NCBI RefSeq assembly: GCF_014205255.1
Contig: NZ_JACHNE010000001.1
Span: 2,294,001-2,358,000, forward strand
Length of the DNA stretch: 64,000 nucleotides
Source of the DNA: Streptomyces caelestis
GTDB taxonomy: Bacteria > Actinomycetota > Actinomycetes > Streptomycetales > Streptomycetaceae
Direction of reading: 5' to 3'
The notes beneath the pieces were generated by a model, which saw only the letters and a list, made by a program, of their open reading frames with translations, made no database searches and was not told the DNA's origin. Within the stretch, counting starts at the first letter, position 1; every line of letters starts with the position of its first letter. Positions 53,736 to 62,021 of the stretch are shown here, piece after piece. Both the position numbers and the translations under genes were made by a program.

Positions 53736-55791
53736 GCTCCGCCGCTTCGGCCGGGGCAAGCTGCCGCGCGCCGCGCTGGTCGCGCTGCTGGTGCTGCCGC
53801 TGCTGTACGGCGCGCTGTACCTGTGGTCGTTCTGGGACCCGTACGGCCGTCTGGACCGTATCCCCGTGGCGCTCGTGAACGACGACAAGGGGGCGACCGC
53901 CGACGGGAAGAAGATCACAGCGGGTGACGACATCACGAAGGGCCTGCACGAGAGCAAGACCTTCGACTGGCAGGAGGTGAGCGCCGCCGAGGCCCGCAGG
54001 GGCCTCGAGGACGGCACGTACTACCTGTCGCTCACCCTGCCCGCCGACTTCAGCGAGCGGATCGCCTCCAGTTCCGGGGACTCCCCGGAGACCGGCGCCC
54101 TCCAGGTGCGCACGAACGACGCGAACAACTACATCGTCGGGCAGATCTCCCGGACGGTGTTCAGCGAGGTGCGGCAGGCCGCGTCCACGAAGACGTCGCG
54201 CTCCTTCCTGGACAAGATCTTCGTCTCGTTCTCCGACATCCACGGCAAGACCGTGAAGGCGGCGAAGGGGGCCGACAAGCTCAAGGGCGGCATCGGGAAG
54301 GCCGAGAAGGGGTCCAAGGACCTCGCCGACGGCCTGAAGGACGCCAAGGAGGGCAGTGGGAAGCTGTCCACGGGCCTGAAGAAGCTCCACACGGGCTCCG
54401 GCGACCTGGCGGACGGCTCGAAGCGGGTCGCGGAAGGCACGCGGAAGCTCGCCGCCAAGGTCAACACGACCGCCGACAAGGTGGGCCCGTTCCTGAAGGG
54501 CAACGAGAAGACCATCGGTGACACGGCCCGGCTCGTCGCCGACTCCTCCGGTGTGATCCGCAAGCACCTGGACACCCTCGCGAAGACGGCCCCGACCGCC
54601 GCCAAGGGCGCCCGTACGGCGTCGGACACGCTGAACGGCGTCTACGCCAGGCGCTGCGACGACCCCGTCCTGCCCGACGCCGCCTGTGCCGACCTGAAGA
54701 AGGCCAAGGACGCGGCGGCCGACGTGGCCGTCATCGCCGACGACGTCAACACGCTGATCGCGGACCAGAACGGCGACCTGACGAAGCTCGACAAGAACCT
54801 CGCCACTCTCCAGAAGCAGTCCCAAGCCCTCGCCGACCGCGCCCCGCACCTCTCCGAGGACCTCGACGACGCCGTCAAGAAGATCAACAAGCTGAACGAC
54901 GGGGCCGCCGAGGTCGCCGCGGGCGCCAAGAAGCTGCACAAGGGGCTCGGCACGGCCAAAACCGGTGCCGTCGACCTGGACAAGGGCGTCGGCGATCTGA
55001 AGACGGGCGCGGACGACCTCAGCGGCGGCATGATCAAGCTCGTCGACGGCTCCGGCAAGCTCGCCGGCGGGCTGCACGACGGGGCGGAGCGGATCCCCGA
55101 CTACGACAAGCAGGACCGCGACGAGCGCACCGAGGTCATGGCCGACCCCGTGCGGCTCGCCTCCCAGGACCTGCACAAGGCGCCCAACTACGGCACCGGG
55201 TTCGCCCCGTACTTCATCCCGCTGTCGCTGTGGGTGGGCGCGATGGTGGCCTACATGCTGATCGCGCCGATGAACCGGCGCGCGCTCGCCGCGGGCGCCT
55301 CGGCATGGCGCATCGCGCTGGCCGGCTGGCTGCCGGTGGTGGCGATCGGGGTGCTCCAGACGGTGGCCCTGATGTCGGTGCTGCACTGGGCGGTCGGCCT
55401 GGAAATGGCGCGGGCGGCCGGGACGGTGGGCTTCCTGTTCCTGGTGACGGCGTGCTTCGCGGCGATCGTGCAGTGGCTGAACGCGCGCTTCGGGGCGGCG
55501 GGCCGGATCCTTGTCCTCGCCCTGCTGATGCTCCAGCTCACCTCGGCGGGCGGTACGTACCCCGTGCAGACCAGCCCCGGTTTCTTCAACGCGCTCCACC
55601 CCTTCCTGCCGATGAGCTACGTCGTCGAGGCGCTGCGCAGGCTCATCACGGGCGGTGGTCTGGAACCGGTGTGGCACGCGTGCGTGGTGCTGACGGCGTT
55701 CACCGCCGGTGCCCTCGCGCTGACCGCCGTGGCGGCCCGCCGCCGCCAGGTGTGGACGCTGGACCGGCTGCACCCGGAGCTGAGCCTGTGA
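53707..55791 (+). CDS. YhgE/Pip domain membrane protein
   Basis: A 694-residue protein with one N-terminal helix (AALVALLVLPLLYGALYLWSF), then the YhgE/Pip N-terminal extracellular domain (DPYGRLDRIPVALVNDDKGA...), a long extracytoplasmic helical region with repeated GSGKLSTGLKKLHTGSGDLADGSK-like units (residues 190-470), and five C-terminal helices from about residue 508 (LSLWVGAMVAYMLIAP onward), the ABC-2 permease-like part. A Cys pair (RRCDDPVLPDAACADL) is outside. Family members include phage infection protein Pip and type VII secretion accessory EsaA. The ATG has GGAGAGGAG upstream and overlaps the ATPase gene. Confidence 0.9.
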   Translation: MRSPRLAALELRRFGRGKLPRAALVALLVLPLLYGALYLWSFWDPYGRLDRIPVALVNDDKGATADGKKITAGDDITKGLHESKTFDWQEVSAAEARRGLEDGTYYLSLTLPADFSERIASSSGDSPETGALQVRTNDANNYIVGQISRTVFSEVRQAASTKTSRSFLDKIFVSFSDIHGKTVKAAKGADKLKGGIGKAEKGSKDLADGLKDAKEGSGKLSTGLKKLHTGSGDLADGSKRVAEGTRKLAAKVNTTADKVGPFLKGNEKTIGDTARLVADSSGVIRKHLDTLAKTAPTAAKGARTASDTLNGVYARRCDDPVLPDAACADLKKAKDAAADVAVIADDVNTLIADQNGDLTKLDKNLATLQKQSQALADRAPHLSEDLDDAVKKINKLNDGAAEVAAGAKKLHKGLGTAKTGAVDLDKGVGDLKTGADDLSGGMIKLVDGSGKLAGGLHDGAERIPDYDKQDRDERTEVMADPVRLASQDLHKAPNYGTGFAPYFIPLSLWVGAMVAYMLIAPMNRRALAAGASAWRIALAGWLPVVAIGVLQTVALMSVLHWAVGLEMARAAGTVGFLFLVTACFAAIVQWLNARFGAAGRILVLALLMLQLTSAGGTYPVQTSPGFFNALHPFLPMSYVVEALRRLITGGGLEPVWHACVVLTAFTAGALALTAVAARRRQVWTLDRLHPELSL

Positions 55792-55847
55792 GTCCCTCGG
55801 TGACACCCCCTGTGCACCCTTCGGTGACATCCCCCGGAAAGGTTCCT

Positions 55848-56492
55848 GTGACAATCAGGGCCATGGAAAGCAGCAGTGCCGCGTCGGGCGGCAGCACGCG
55901 CCGCGAGGCCACCCGGCAGAAGCTCTACGAGGCGGCCGTCACGCTCATCGCCGAGCAGGGGTTCTCCGCCACGACCGTGGACGAGATCGCCGAGCGTGCC
56001 GGAGTCGCGAAGGGCACGGTCTACTACAACTTCGCGAGCAAGTCCGTCCTCTTCGAGGAACTGCTGCGGCACGGGGTCGGCCTCCTCACCGCCTCCCTGC
56101 GGGAAGCGGCCGAGCGAACCGCCCGGGAGGGCGGCAGCAAGGTCGACGCCCTGGACGCGATGATCCGCGCGGGTCTGGTCTTCATCGACCGCTACCCGGC
56201 CTTCACGCAGTTGTACGTGGCCGAGCTGTGGCGCACCAACCGGGCCTGGCAGTCCACGTTGATGGTGGTCCGGCAGCAGGCCGTCGCGGTCGTGGAGGAC
56301 GTGCTGCGCGAGGGTGTGGCGGGCGGCGAGTTCAGCGACGAGATCGACATCCCGCTGACGGCGGCCGCGCTGGTCGGCATGGTCCTGGTGGCCGCGCTGG
56401 ACTGGAAGTCCTTCCAGCCGGAGCGCTCCCTGGACGACGTCCACTCGGCCCTGTCCCGGCTGCTTCAGGGACGGGTGAGCGGCAGGCGTTGA
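55848..56492 (+). CDS. TetR family regulator
   Basis: A 214-residue TetR/AcrR repressor. The DNA-binding domain reads REATRQKLYEAAVTLIAEQGFSATTVDEIAERAGVAKGTVYYNFASKSVLFEELL, intact and canonical. The C-terminal ligand domain is helical (TAAALVGMVLVAALDWKSFQ). I place the start at GTG 55848 (VTIRAMESSS) because GGAAAGG lies 5 nt upstream; ATG 55863 and a coupled GTG at 55788 are alternatives. As third gene of the unit it probably binds the palindrome at 52886-52921 and represses its own operon. Confidence 0.9.
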   Translation: MTIRAMESSSAASGGSTRREATRQKLYEAAVTLIAEQGFSATTVDEIAERAGVAKGTVYYNFASKSVLFEELLRHGVGLLTASLREAAERTAREGGSKVDALDAMIRAGLVFIDRYPAFTQLYVAELWRTNRAWQSTLMVVRQQAVAVVEDVLREGVAGGEFSDEIDIPLTAAALVGMVLVAALDWKSFQPERSLDDVHSALSRLLQGRVSGRR

Positions 56493-56505
56493 GGCCACAC
56501 TCGAA

Positions 56506-56544
56506 ACGGCTGCCGCTGAGGGCGACACCCCGAGCGGCAGCCGT
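56506..56544 (+). terminator. Terminator after the TetR gene
   Basis: ACGGCTGCCGCT (56506-56517) and AGCGGCAGCCGT (56533-56544) form a perfect 12-bp stem with a 15-nt loop, 14 nt beyond the stop. Confidence 0.85.
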
Positions 56545-57009
56545 CGAGCATTCGTCGGCGCAGATGTGAAAACGCCGGTCCGCTGTGGCCGCGTCCCCCG
56601 CGGGCCACCTCGAACCGGCGCCTTCCTTGCTCCCCCGTTTTCCTGCTCCCCCGTGCGTTCCCCCGCAGGACCCCCGTTCGGTCGTCCCCCGGTTCTCCCC
56701 CGTGCCTCGCTCCCGCCGACACCGTCGGCGGAAGGAGCGGATCGTGGGCCCGGCCCCGTTCCGGCGCCCCGTGTCGCCGGTGCCGGAGCCGTGCCCCTCT
56801 CCGTGCCTCCACTCTCTCGTTCTCACAGGTCGTCGCCCATCCGCGCGGGTACTCAACTCGCTCACTAGGTACAGGTACTCAGGCTTGCGCACGCAGGCCC
56901 AGGACGCTCCCTGGCCGGCTGGTCACGATCGCCTCCGTGTCCGTACTCGGAGGTTGCCGGCGGGGACTGTCGGCGGGCGCTGTCAGTGGAGGCCGATAAA
57001 GTCCCTGGC
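56545..57009. other. Intergenic region without a convincing gene
   Basis: About 465 bp rich in CCCCC-containing pyrimidine runs on the plus strand (56625-56720). Open frames exist on both strands but show no family resemblance or ribosome-binding sites. Near its end GCCGATAA (56992-56999) precedes the desaturase-like start by 10 nt. Confidence 0.6.
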
Positions 57010-58500
57010 ATGGCACGGATTGCGGTGATCGGCGCCGGGATGGGCGCGCTGGCGGCGGCCGCCCGGCTGGCCGTCGCGGGCCACCGGGTGGTGGTGTACG
57101 AGCGGACGGACACGTACGGCGGAGCCCTGCGCCGCTTCGAGCGCGACGGGTTCTCCTTCGACACCGGCCCCGGCCTGCTCCCGCTGCCCGCCGTCTACCG
57201 CGACCTGTTCGTCAAGACCGGCAAGGAGCCGCTGGAGGCGTGCGTCGACCTGGTCCAGGTCGACCCGTCGTCCCGGCACGTGTTCGCGGACGGCACCAGG
57301 GTGTCGCTGCCGAACGCCTCGCGCGCGGGCGTCGTGGCGGCTCTGGACGAGGCGCTCGGCGCCGGGGCCGGGCAGCGGTGGGGCGACTTCCTGGTGCGGG
57401 CCCGTGAGGCCTGGGACCGGACCCGCCGGCCTCTCCTGGAGGAGCCGCTCTGGCCCAACTGGCAGGTGCTGGCCGAGCGCGAGCCCTACCCGGCGGTGCC
57501 CCACAAGCGGCTGCTGCGCACGCGCCGGGCCGGCACGCTCGCCGAGGTCGGCGCCTGGGAGCTGCGGGACACCCGGCTCACCGCCCTCCTGGAGAGCCAC
57601 GCCCTGACACACGGCCTGGACCCCCGGACCACCCCGGCGAGCGCCGCCGTACTGCCGTACATGGAGCACGCCTTCGGCACCTGGTACGTGCGCGGCGGCC
57701 TGCGCGAGCTGGCCCGCGCGGTGTACGAGCGGTGTGTGGCCCGAAAGGTCGAGTTCCGTTTCGGCGCCGACGTGACCGGGGTGCGGGAGAAGGACGGCCG
57801 CGCGTCGGGCGTGGAACTCGCCGACGGCACGGTCGCGGAGGCGGACTTCGTGGTCGCCGGTGTCGCGCCCGGCACACTGGACCGGCTGTCGCCACAGGCC
57901 GTGCGCGGTGACGGCGAGGTGTCGCCACAGCCCGCGACGGCCAGCCGGCTCACGGTGCTGCTCGCCCTGCGCGGCGCCCGCCCCGAGGACACGGCACACC
58001 GCACGGTGGTGCACGCGGCGCACCGCGAGGCCGAGTTGGACGCCCTGTTCGGCGAGGCGGCGGGGAACACACGCCCGACGGTCACGGTCCTGCGGCCCGA
58101 CGACCCAGGGCTGGCCCCGGACCCGGACCACGAGGCGGTCACCCTGACGACGGTGGTGCCGGCGCGGCCCGAGGAGCCCTACGACGACCTCGCCGAGAAC
58201 ATGGTCACCGTCGCCGGACGCGTCATACCCGACCTGCGCGACCGCCTCCTCTGGCACGAGGTGCGCACCCCGGCCGACATCGCCGAGGCGACCGGCGCGC
58301 AGGGCGGGGCGGTGCCCGTGCCCGCCCTGGCGGCGGACGGCGGGCGGCTGCTGCATCCGTCCAACAGCACGCGCGTGCCCGGTCTGTTCACCGTCGGCGG
58401 CTGGGCGCACCCCGGTGGCGGACTGCCGCACGCCGGCATGTCGGGCGCGCTGGTGGCGGGACTGATCGTGGAGGGACCGGAGTTCCGGGGCTCCCAGTGA
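57010..58500 (+). CDS. FAD-dependent phytoene desaturase-like oxidoreductase
   Basis: A 496-residue flavoprotein of the CrtI/amine-oxidase superfamily. The N-terminal dinucleotide fold reads ARIAVIGAGMGALAAAARLAVAGHRVVVYERTDTYGG, followed by FDTGPGLLPLPAVYRDLF typical of CrtI-type enzymes. The C-terminal FAD motif is PGLFTVGGWAHPGGGLPHAGMSGALVAGLI. No other carotenoid gene is nearby, so the substrate may be an isoprenoid or something else. The start is ATG 57010 without a nearby Shine-Dalgarno; GATAAA 10-15 nt upstream could be a -10 element, making the mRNA near-leaderless. A GTG at 56986 in frame is an alternative. Confidence 0.88.
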   Translation: MARIAVIGAGMGALAAAARLAVAGHRVVVYERTDTYGGALRRFERDGFSFDTGPGLLPLPAVYRDLFVKTGKEPLEACVDLVQVDPSSRHVFADGTRVSLPNASRAGVVAALDEALGAGAGQRWGDFLVRAREAWDRTRRPLLEEPLWPNWQVLAEREPYPAVPHKRLLRTRRAGTLAEVGAWELRDTRLTALLESHALTHGLDPRTTPASAAVLPYMEHAFGTWYVRGGLRELARAVYERCVARKVEFRFGADVTGVREKDGRASGVELADGTVAEADFVVAGVAPGTLDRLSPQAVRGDGEVSPQPATASRLTVLLALRGARPEDTAHRTVVHAAHREAELDALFGEAAGNTRPTVTVLRPDDPGLAPDPDHEAVTLTTVVPARPEEPYDDLAENMVTVAGRVIPDLRDRLLWHEVRTPADIAEATGAQGGAVPVPALAADGGRLLHPSNSTRVPGLFTVGGWAHPGGGLPHAGMSGALVAGLIVEGPEFRGSQ

Positions 58501-58526
58501 GCTGGCCGCCCCGACGGCGTTCAGGC

Positions 58527-58564
58527 GTCAGAAACGGTACTGCTCGTCAGAAGCGGTACTGCTC
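58527..58564 (-). repeat. 19-bp tandem duplication across a stop codon
   Basis: 58527-58545 and 58546-58564 are direct repeats with one mismatch (GTCAGAAACGGTACTGCTC against GTCAGAAGCGGTACTGCTC). The inner copy encodes the final DEQYRF and stop of the gene at 58547; the outer copy lies just past the stop, as a duplicated tail. Confidence 0.9.
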
Positions 58565-59497
58565 GTCGAAGCCGTTCCCGGGCATCTGCTGCTGCCCGTC
58601 GCCCTGGTACGGGTACGGCTGCTGCTCCGGCGGCAGTTCCTGGCCGTACTCGTCGGTGTCGCGCTGCTGCGGGACCCACACACCGCCGGGCGGGGTCTCG
58701 CCGCCGTAGGTGCCGGTGTACTGGTCCTGGCCGTAGCCCTGCTGGGCGTAGTACTGCTGGTCGCCGTAGGAGGTGTCGTACGACGCTCCGCCGTAGGTCG
58801 GCGTGCCGATGTACGGGTCCGAGTAGGCGGCGTACTGCTGCTGGTCCGTGGCCTCGTAGCCCTGCTGCTGGCCGTAGCCCGAGTAGTCGTAGGAGTAGGA
58901 CTGGTCGGTGCCCTGGGCCGTGGCGGCGTACTGGTCGTGGGTCTGGCCCGCCTGGTACCCGGTGTCGCCGTACACGCCGTAGGAGCCGGTGTCGTCGGGC
59001 ACGGGCTGCGGCTCGTAGACGGCGGTGGTCTCGGCGGCCGTCGGGTGGACGGGACGCGACGGGGTGAAGACGTCGTCGCGGTCGTAGTCGTCGTCCTGGC
59101 CGTAGGCGGGGGTACCGGCGTCGCGGCGGTAGTCGGCGCCCTCGTCGCCGTAGCCGCCGTCGGCCGTCTCCAGGCCGGAGACCTCCAGGGGCGGCTCCTG
59201 GCGGCCGCGCTCACCGCGGCGGCGCTTGCTGCCGCCCAGCATCGGCGCGTTCATCACCCAGCCGGCCGAGAAGCCGCTGCGGAACGACAGGGTGACGTAT
59301 GTCTGCCCGACCGCGAAGGCGGCCGCGCCCAGTCCGATCACGACGACGGACGGGATCAGAACACCGACCACGACACCGAGGAAACCGACGAAGGCCAGCA
59401 GCCGCCAGCGCAGCCGCGCCTTGTACTGCAAGAGCACCTCGCCCAGCAGCCACAGCGCGACGATGCCGAACGCGATGTAGAGGACCGCCCAGCCCAT
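58547..59497 (-). CDS. Membrane protein with Tyr/Gln/Gly-rich disordered tail
   Basis: A 316-residue protein. The first 70 residues have two or three hydrophobic helices (MGWAVLYIAFGIVALWLLGEVLLQYKARLRWRLLAFVGFLGVVVGVLIPSVVVIGLGAAAFAVG), followed by a short conserved QTYVTLSFRSGFSAGWVMNAP segment and a basic patch (SKRRRGERGR). From about residue 105 it is low-complexity, Tyr/Gln/Gly/Asp-rich with YGQQQGY-like units, a prion-like composition prone to phase separation. No enzymatic motif is visible. A 19-bp duplication lies at the stop. It is 56 nt downstream of metF on the same strand. The ATG has GAGAGGGGC upstream. Confidence 0.8.
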   Translation of the reverse strand: MGWAVLYIAFGIVALWLLGEVLLQYKARLRWRLLAFVGFLGVVVGVLIPSVVVIGLGAAAFAVGQTYVTLSFRSGFSAGWVMNAPMLGGSKRRRGERGRQEPPLEVSGLETADGGYGDEGADYRRDAGTPAYGQDDDYDRDDVFTPSRPVHPTAAETTAVYEPQPVPDDTGSYGVYGDTGYQAGQTHDQYAATAQGTDQSYSYDYSGYGQQQGYEATDQQQYAAYSDPYIGTPTYGGASYDTSYGDQQYYAQQGYGQDQYTGTYGGETPPGGVWVPQQRDTDEYGQELPPEQQPYPYQGDGQQQMPGNGFDEQYRF

Positions 59498-59553
59498 GTA
59501 CGCCCCTCTCCCAGTCGCCGCTACGCAGTGTGTCGTATACCGGTGCGAACGGT

Positions 59554-60477
59554 CTAGGCCTGCGGTCGGTGGTGCAGGCCAAGGTTCTCGTAGATTTCCA
59601 GCGTCGCCGTGGAGTTGTTGAGCGTGATGAAGTGCAAGCCGGGCACTCCCTCGGCGAGCAGCCGCGCACAGAACTCCGTGGCGAATTCGATACCAATGGA
59701 GCGTACAGCGGCCGGATCGTCTTTTGCTGTGAGGATCCGCTCTTTCAGGGCGGCGGGGAACGCGGCGTTGGTGAGGGACGGGATGCGCTCCAGCGACCGC
59801 GCGCTGGCGATCGGCATGACCTCGGGAATGATCGGGGTGTCGCAGCCGGCGGCCGAGACCCGGTCGCGCAGCCGGAGGTAGTCCTCCGGGTGGAAGAACA
59901 TCTGCGTGATGGCGTAGTCCGCGCCCGCGCGGCACTTGTCGACGAAGTGGCGGACGTCGGTGTCCCAGTCGGTGGAGCGCGGGTGCATCGCCGGGAAGGC
60001 CGCGACGCCCACGCAGAAGTCGCCGGACGCCTTGATCAGCTCGACGAGTTCGGCGGCGTAGGCCAGGCCCCGGGGGTGCGGCACCCACTCGCCCATCGGG
60101 TCACCGGGCGGGTCGCCGCGCAGGGCGAGCATGTTGCGGATCCCGGCGTCGGCGTACTGGCCGATGATGTTGCGCAGGTCGGCCACCGAATGGTCGACCG
60201 CCGTGAGGTGCGCGATGGGCGTGAGGGTGGTGTCGGAGGCGATCGCCTCGGTCGCCTTGACCGTCCCCGCGCGGGTGGAACCGCCCGCGCCGTAGGTCAC
60301 GGAGACGAAGTCGGGCGCCACGGCCTCGACCCGGCGCAGCGCGTTCCACAGGTTCCGCTCGCCCTTCGGTGTCTTCGGGGCGTAGAACTCGAACGAGTAC
60401 GTCGTTTTGCCGGTCGCGAGCATGTCGCGGACGGTGCGCGCGTGGTCCGACCTGATGGATGCGGTGCCGAGGGCCAT
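59554..60477 (-). CDS. metF: 5,10-methylenetetrahydrofolate reductase
   Basis: A 307-residue TIM-barrel flavoprotein that makes 5-methyl-THF for methionine synthesis. [44 protein letters not shown] contains the catalytic Glu and the family [18 protein letters not shown] and [20 protein letters not shown] bind FAD and folate. The conserved C-terminal [19 protein letters not shown] ends the protein. Divergent side: thiE lies upstream on the same strand, 96 nt away. Confidence 0.96.
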   Translation of the reverse strand: MALGTASIRSDHARTVRDMLATGKTTYSFEFYAPKTPKGERNLWNALRRVEAVAPDFVSVTYGAGGSTRAGTVKATEAIASDTTLTPIAHLTAVDHSVADLRNIIGQYADAGIRNMLALRGDPPGDPMGEWVPHPRGLAYAAELVELIKASGDFCVGVAAFPAMHPRSTDWDTDVRHFVDKCRAGADYAITQMFFHPEDYLRLRDRVSAAGCDTPIIPEVMPIASARSLERIPSLTNAAFPAALKERILTAKDDPAAVRSIGIEFATEFCARLLAEGVPGLHFITLNNSTATLEIYENLGLHHRPQA

Positions 60478-60573
60478 ACCGGCAGGTTAGCCAGGGGCGG
60501 TCGGTCCCCCAACCGGGCACGGACATTTGACCGATTTGTGTACTCGTTGTCCACCCCTTGGACACCCGGCGTC

Positions 60574-61239
60574 CTACTTCTCCCGCAGCCTCTTCGCGAA
60601 CTCGGCCGCCGCCGCGCCCGGGTCGTCGGCCTCGGTGATCGCCCGTACGACGACGGCGCGCCGGGCTCCCGCTTCCAGGACCTGGTCGAGATTGCCGAGG
60701 TCGATGCCGCCGATGGCGAACCAGGGCCGGTCGGTGCCGAGGGCGGCGGTGTACCGGACGAGGTCCAGGCCGGGGGCGTGGCGGCCGGGCTTGGTGGGGG
60801 TCGGCCAGCAGGGACCGGTGCAGAAGTAGTCCACGCCGTCCTGGACGGCGGCCGCGGCGGCCTCGGACTCGGCGTGCGTGGAGCGGCCGATCAGGACGTG
60901 GTCGCCGAGGATCGCGCGAGCCGCGGGGACGGGGAGGTCGCCCTGGCCGAGATGCAGTACATCCGCGCCGGCGGCGTGGGCGACGTCCGCGCGGTCGTTG
61001 ACCGCGAGCAGCTTGCCGTGCCGGGCGCAGGCGTCGGCGAAGACGGCCAGGTGCTCCAGCTCCTCGGCCGCCTCCATGCCCTTGTCCCGCAACTGCACGA
61101 TGTCGACCCCGCCCGCCAGCACGGCGTCCAGGAAGTCCACGAGATCGCCCTGCCGCTTGCGCGCGTCGGTGCAGAGGTAGACCCGGGCGTCGGCGAGCTG
61201 GGCGCGGGCGGTGGTGGCGGTGGCAGTGGTGTCGGCCAT
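60574..61239 (-). CDS. thiE: Thiamine-phosphate synthase
   Basis: A 221-residue TIM-barrel enzyme that joins HMP-PP and the thiazole phosphate to make thiamine monophosphate. [13 protein letters not shown] opens the fold; [76 protein letters not shown] and [28 protein letters not shown] are the substrate-binding blocks. An Ala/Thr-rich start ([11 protein letters not shown]) precedes the fold. No TPP riboswitch is seen directly upstream, unlike thiO at the other end of the locus. Confidence 0.95.
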   Translation of the reverse strand: MADTTATATTARAQLADARVYLCTDARKRQGDLVDFLDAVLAGGVDIVQLRDKGMEAAEELEHLAVFADACARHGKLLAVNDRADVAHAAGADVLHLGQGDLPVPAARAILGDHVLIGRSTHAESEAAAAAVQDGVDYFCTGPCWPTPTKPGRHAPGLDLVRYTAALGTDRPWFAIGGIDLGNLDQVLEAGARRAVVVRAITEADDPGAAAAEFAKRLREK

Positions 61240-61578
61240 GCGTGTCCCCCTGGTTGTCGGTGGCGTGCGGGTGCGGGATGCGCCCATGACGGCGTACCGC
61301 CGCAGATGCGCCCATGGTGGCGCACGGATGCGAGGTGCACCCGTGCCGGTGGCGTAACGGCGCAAGGCAGGGGGCCGCCGGAGCGCCCCGCTCCGGGTGA
61401 CTCCGGTACGGGCCCCGCCAGGGCTCTCGCCCGGCCCACCCCAGGCGGCCCACGCCCCGATCGGGCGCGCGAGCCGCGTGACCGGGACCCCACGGGTCCC
61501 GGCCCACATACCGGGCGGTTGTTCAGGCCCGGCCCCGCTCGCACGGCACCGGGCGGTTGTTCGGTCGTCGAGGTCGGG
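61240..61578. other. Intergenic region upstream of thiE
   Basis: About 340 bp without a supported gene. GATGCGCCCATG occurs at 61277-61288 and again at 61305-61316 (period 28). No THI-box motif is present here. The promoter of thiE should lie in this region but I could not assign it. Confidence 0.6.
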
Positions 61579-61944
61579 TCAGACCGCGAGCGCCTGGGCT
61601 CGGCGCTTCACCTCCGTGCCGCGATTCTCGCTGAGGGCCTGTGCCGGCGTACCGGGCAGACTCGGGTCGGGGGTGAAGAGCCACTCCAGCATCTCTTCGA
61701 CCGTGAAGCCGTCGTCCCGCAGGAGCGTCAGGGTCCCGGCCAGGCCCTTGACGACCTTGTCCCCGTCGATGAAGGCCGCGGGGACGTGCAGTGCGCGGTT
61801 CTCACCACGGCGTACGGCGATGAGCTGGCCCTCCTTGACCAGCTGCCGCACACGCGTCACCTCGACGCCGAACTGTTCGGCGATGTCGGGGAGGGTGAGC
61901 CAGGCAGGGACGAGAGCATCGATCTTTGCGTCAATCTCGGTCAC
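61579..61944 (-). CDS. Rv2175c family DNA-binding protein
   Basis: A 121-residue protein with an N-terminal winged helix-turn-helix (LTLPDIAEQFGVEVTRVRQLVKEGQLIAVRRGENRALHVPAAFI) and a C-terminal helical part (LAGTLTLLRDDGFTVEEMLEWLFTPDPSLPGTPAQALSENRGTEVKRRAQALAV). It matches Mycobacterium tuberculosis Rv2175c, a DNA-binding substrate of the kinase PknL. Targets are unknown. The GTG start (VTEIDAKIDAL) is chosen because the open frame beyond it enters the neighbouring gene's region without homology. Confidence 0.88.
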   Translation of the reverse strand: MTEIDAKIDALVPAWLTLPDIAEQFGVEVTRVRQLVKEGQLIAVRRGENRALHVPAAFIDGDKVVKGLAGTLTLLRDDGFTVEEMLEWLFTPDPSLPGTPAQALSENRGTEVKRRAQALAV

Positions 61945-62021
61945 GGAAACCAGCCTGCCATCCCCCACTGACAGTCGGAAGTCGGGCCCGCCCACCTGGG
62001 CGGACACACGCTCCTTCCCAG

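Noticed and set aside
56585..57028. Open frames in the TetR-desaturase gap
   Set aside because: No ribosome-binding site, no similarity, biased Pro/Arg composition; the run of C-rich sequence explains the openness.
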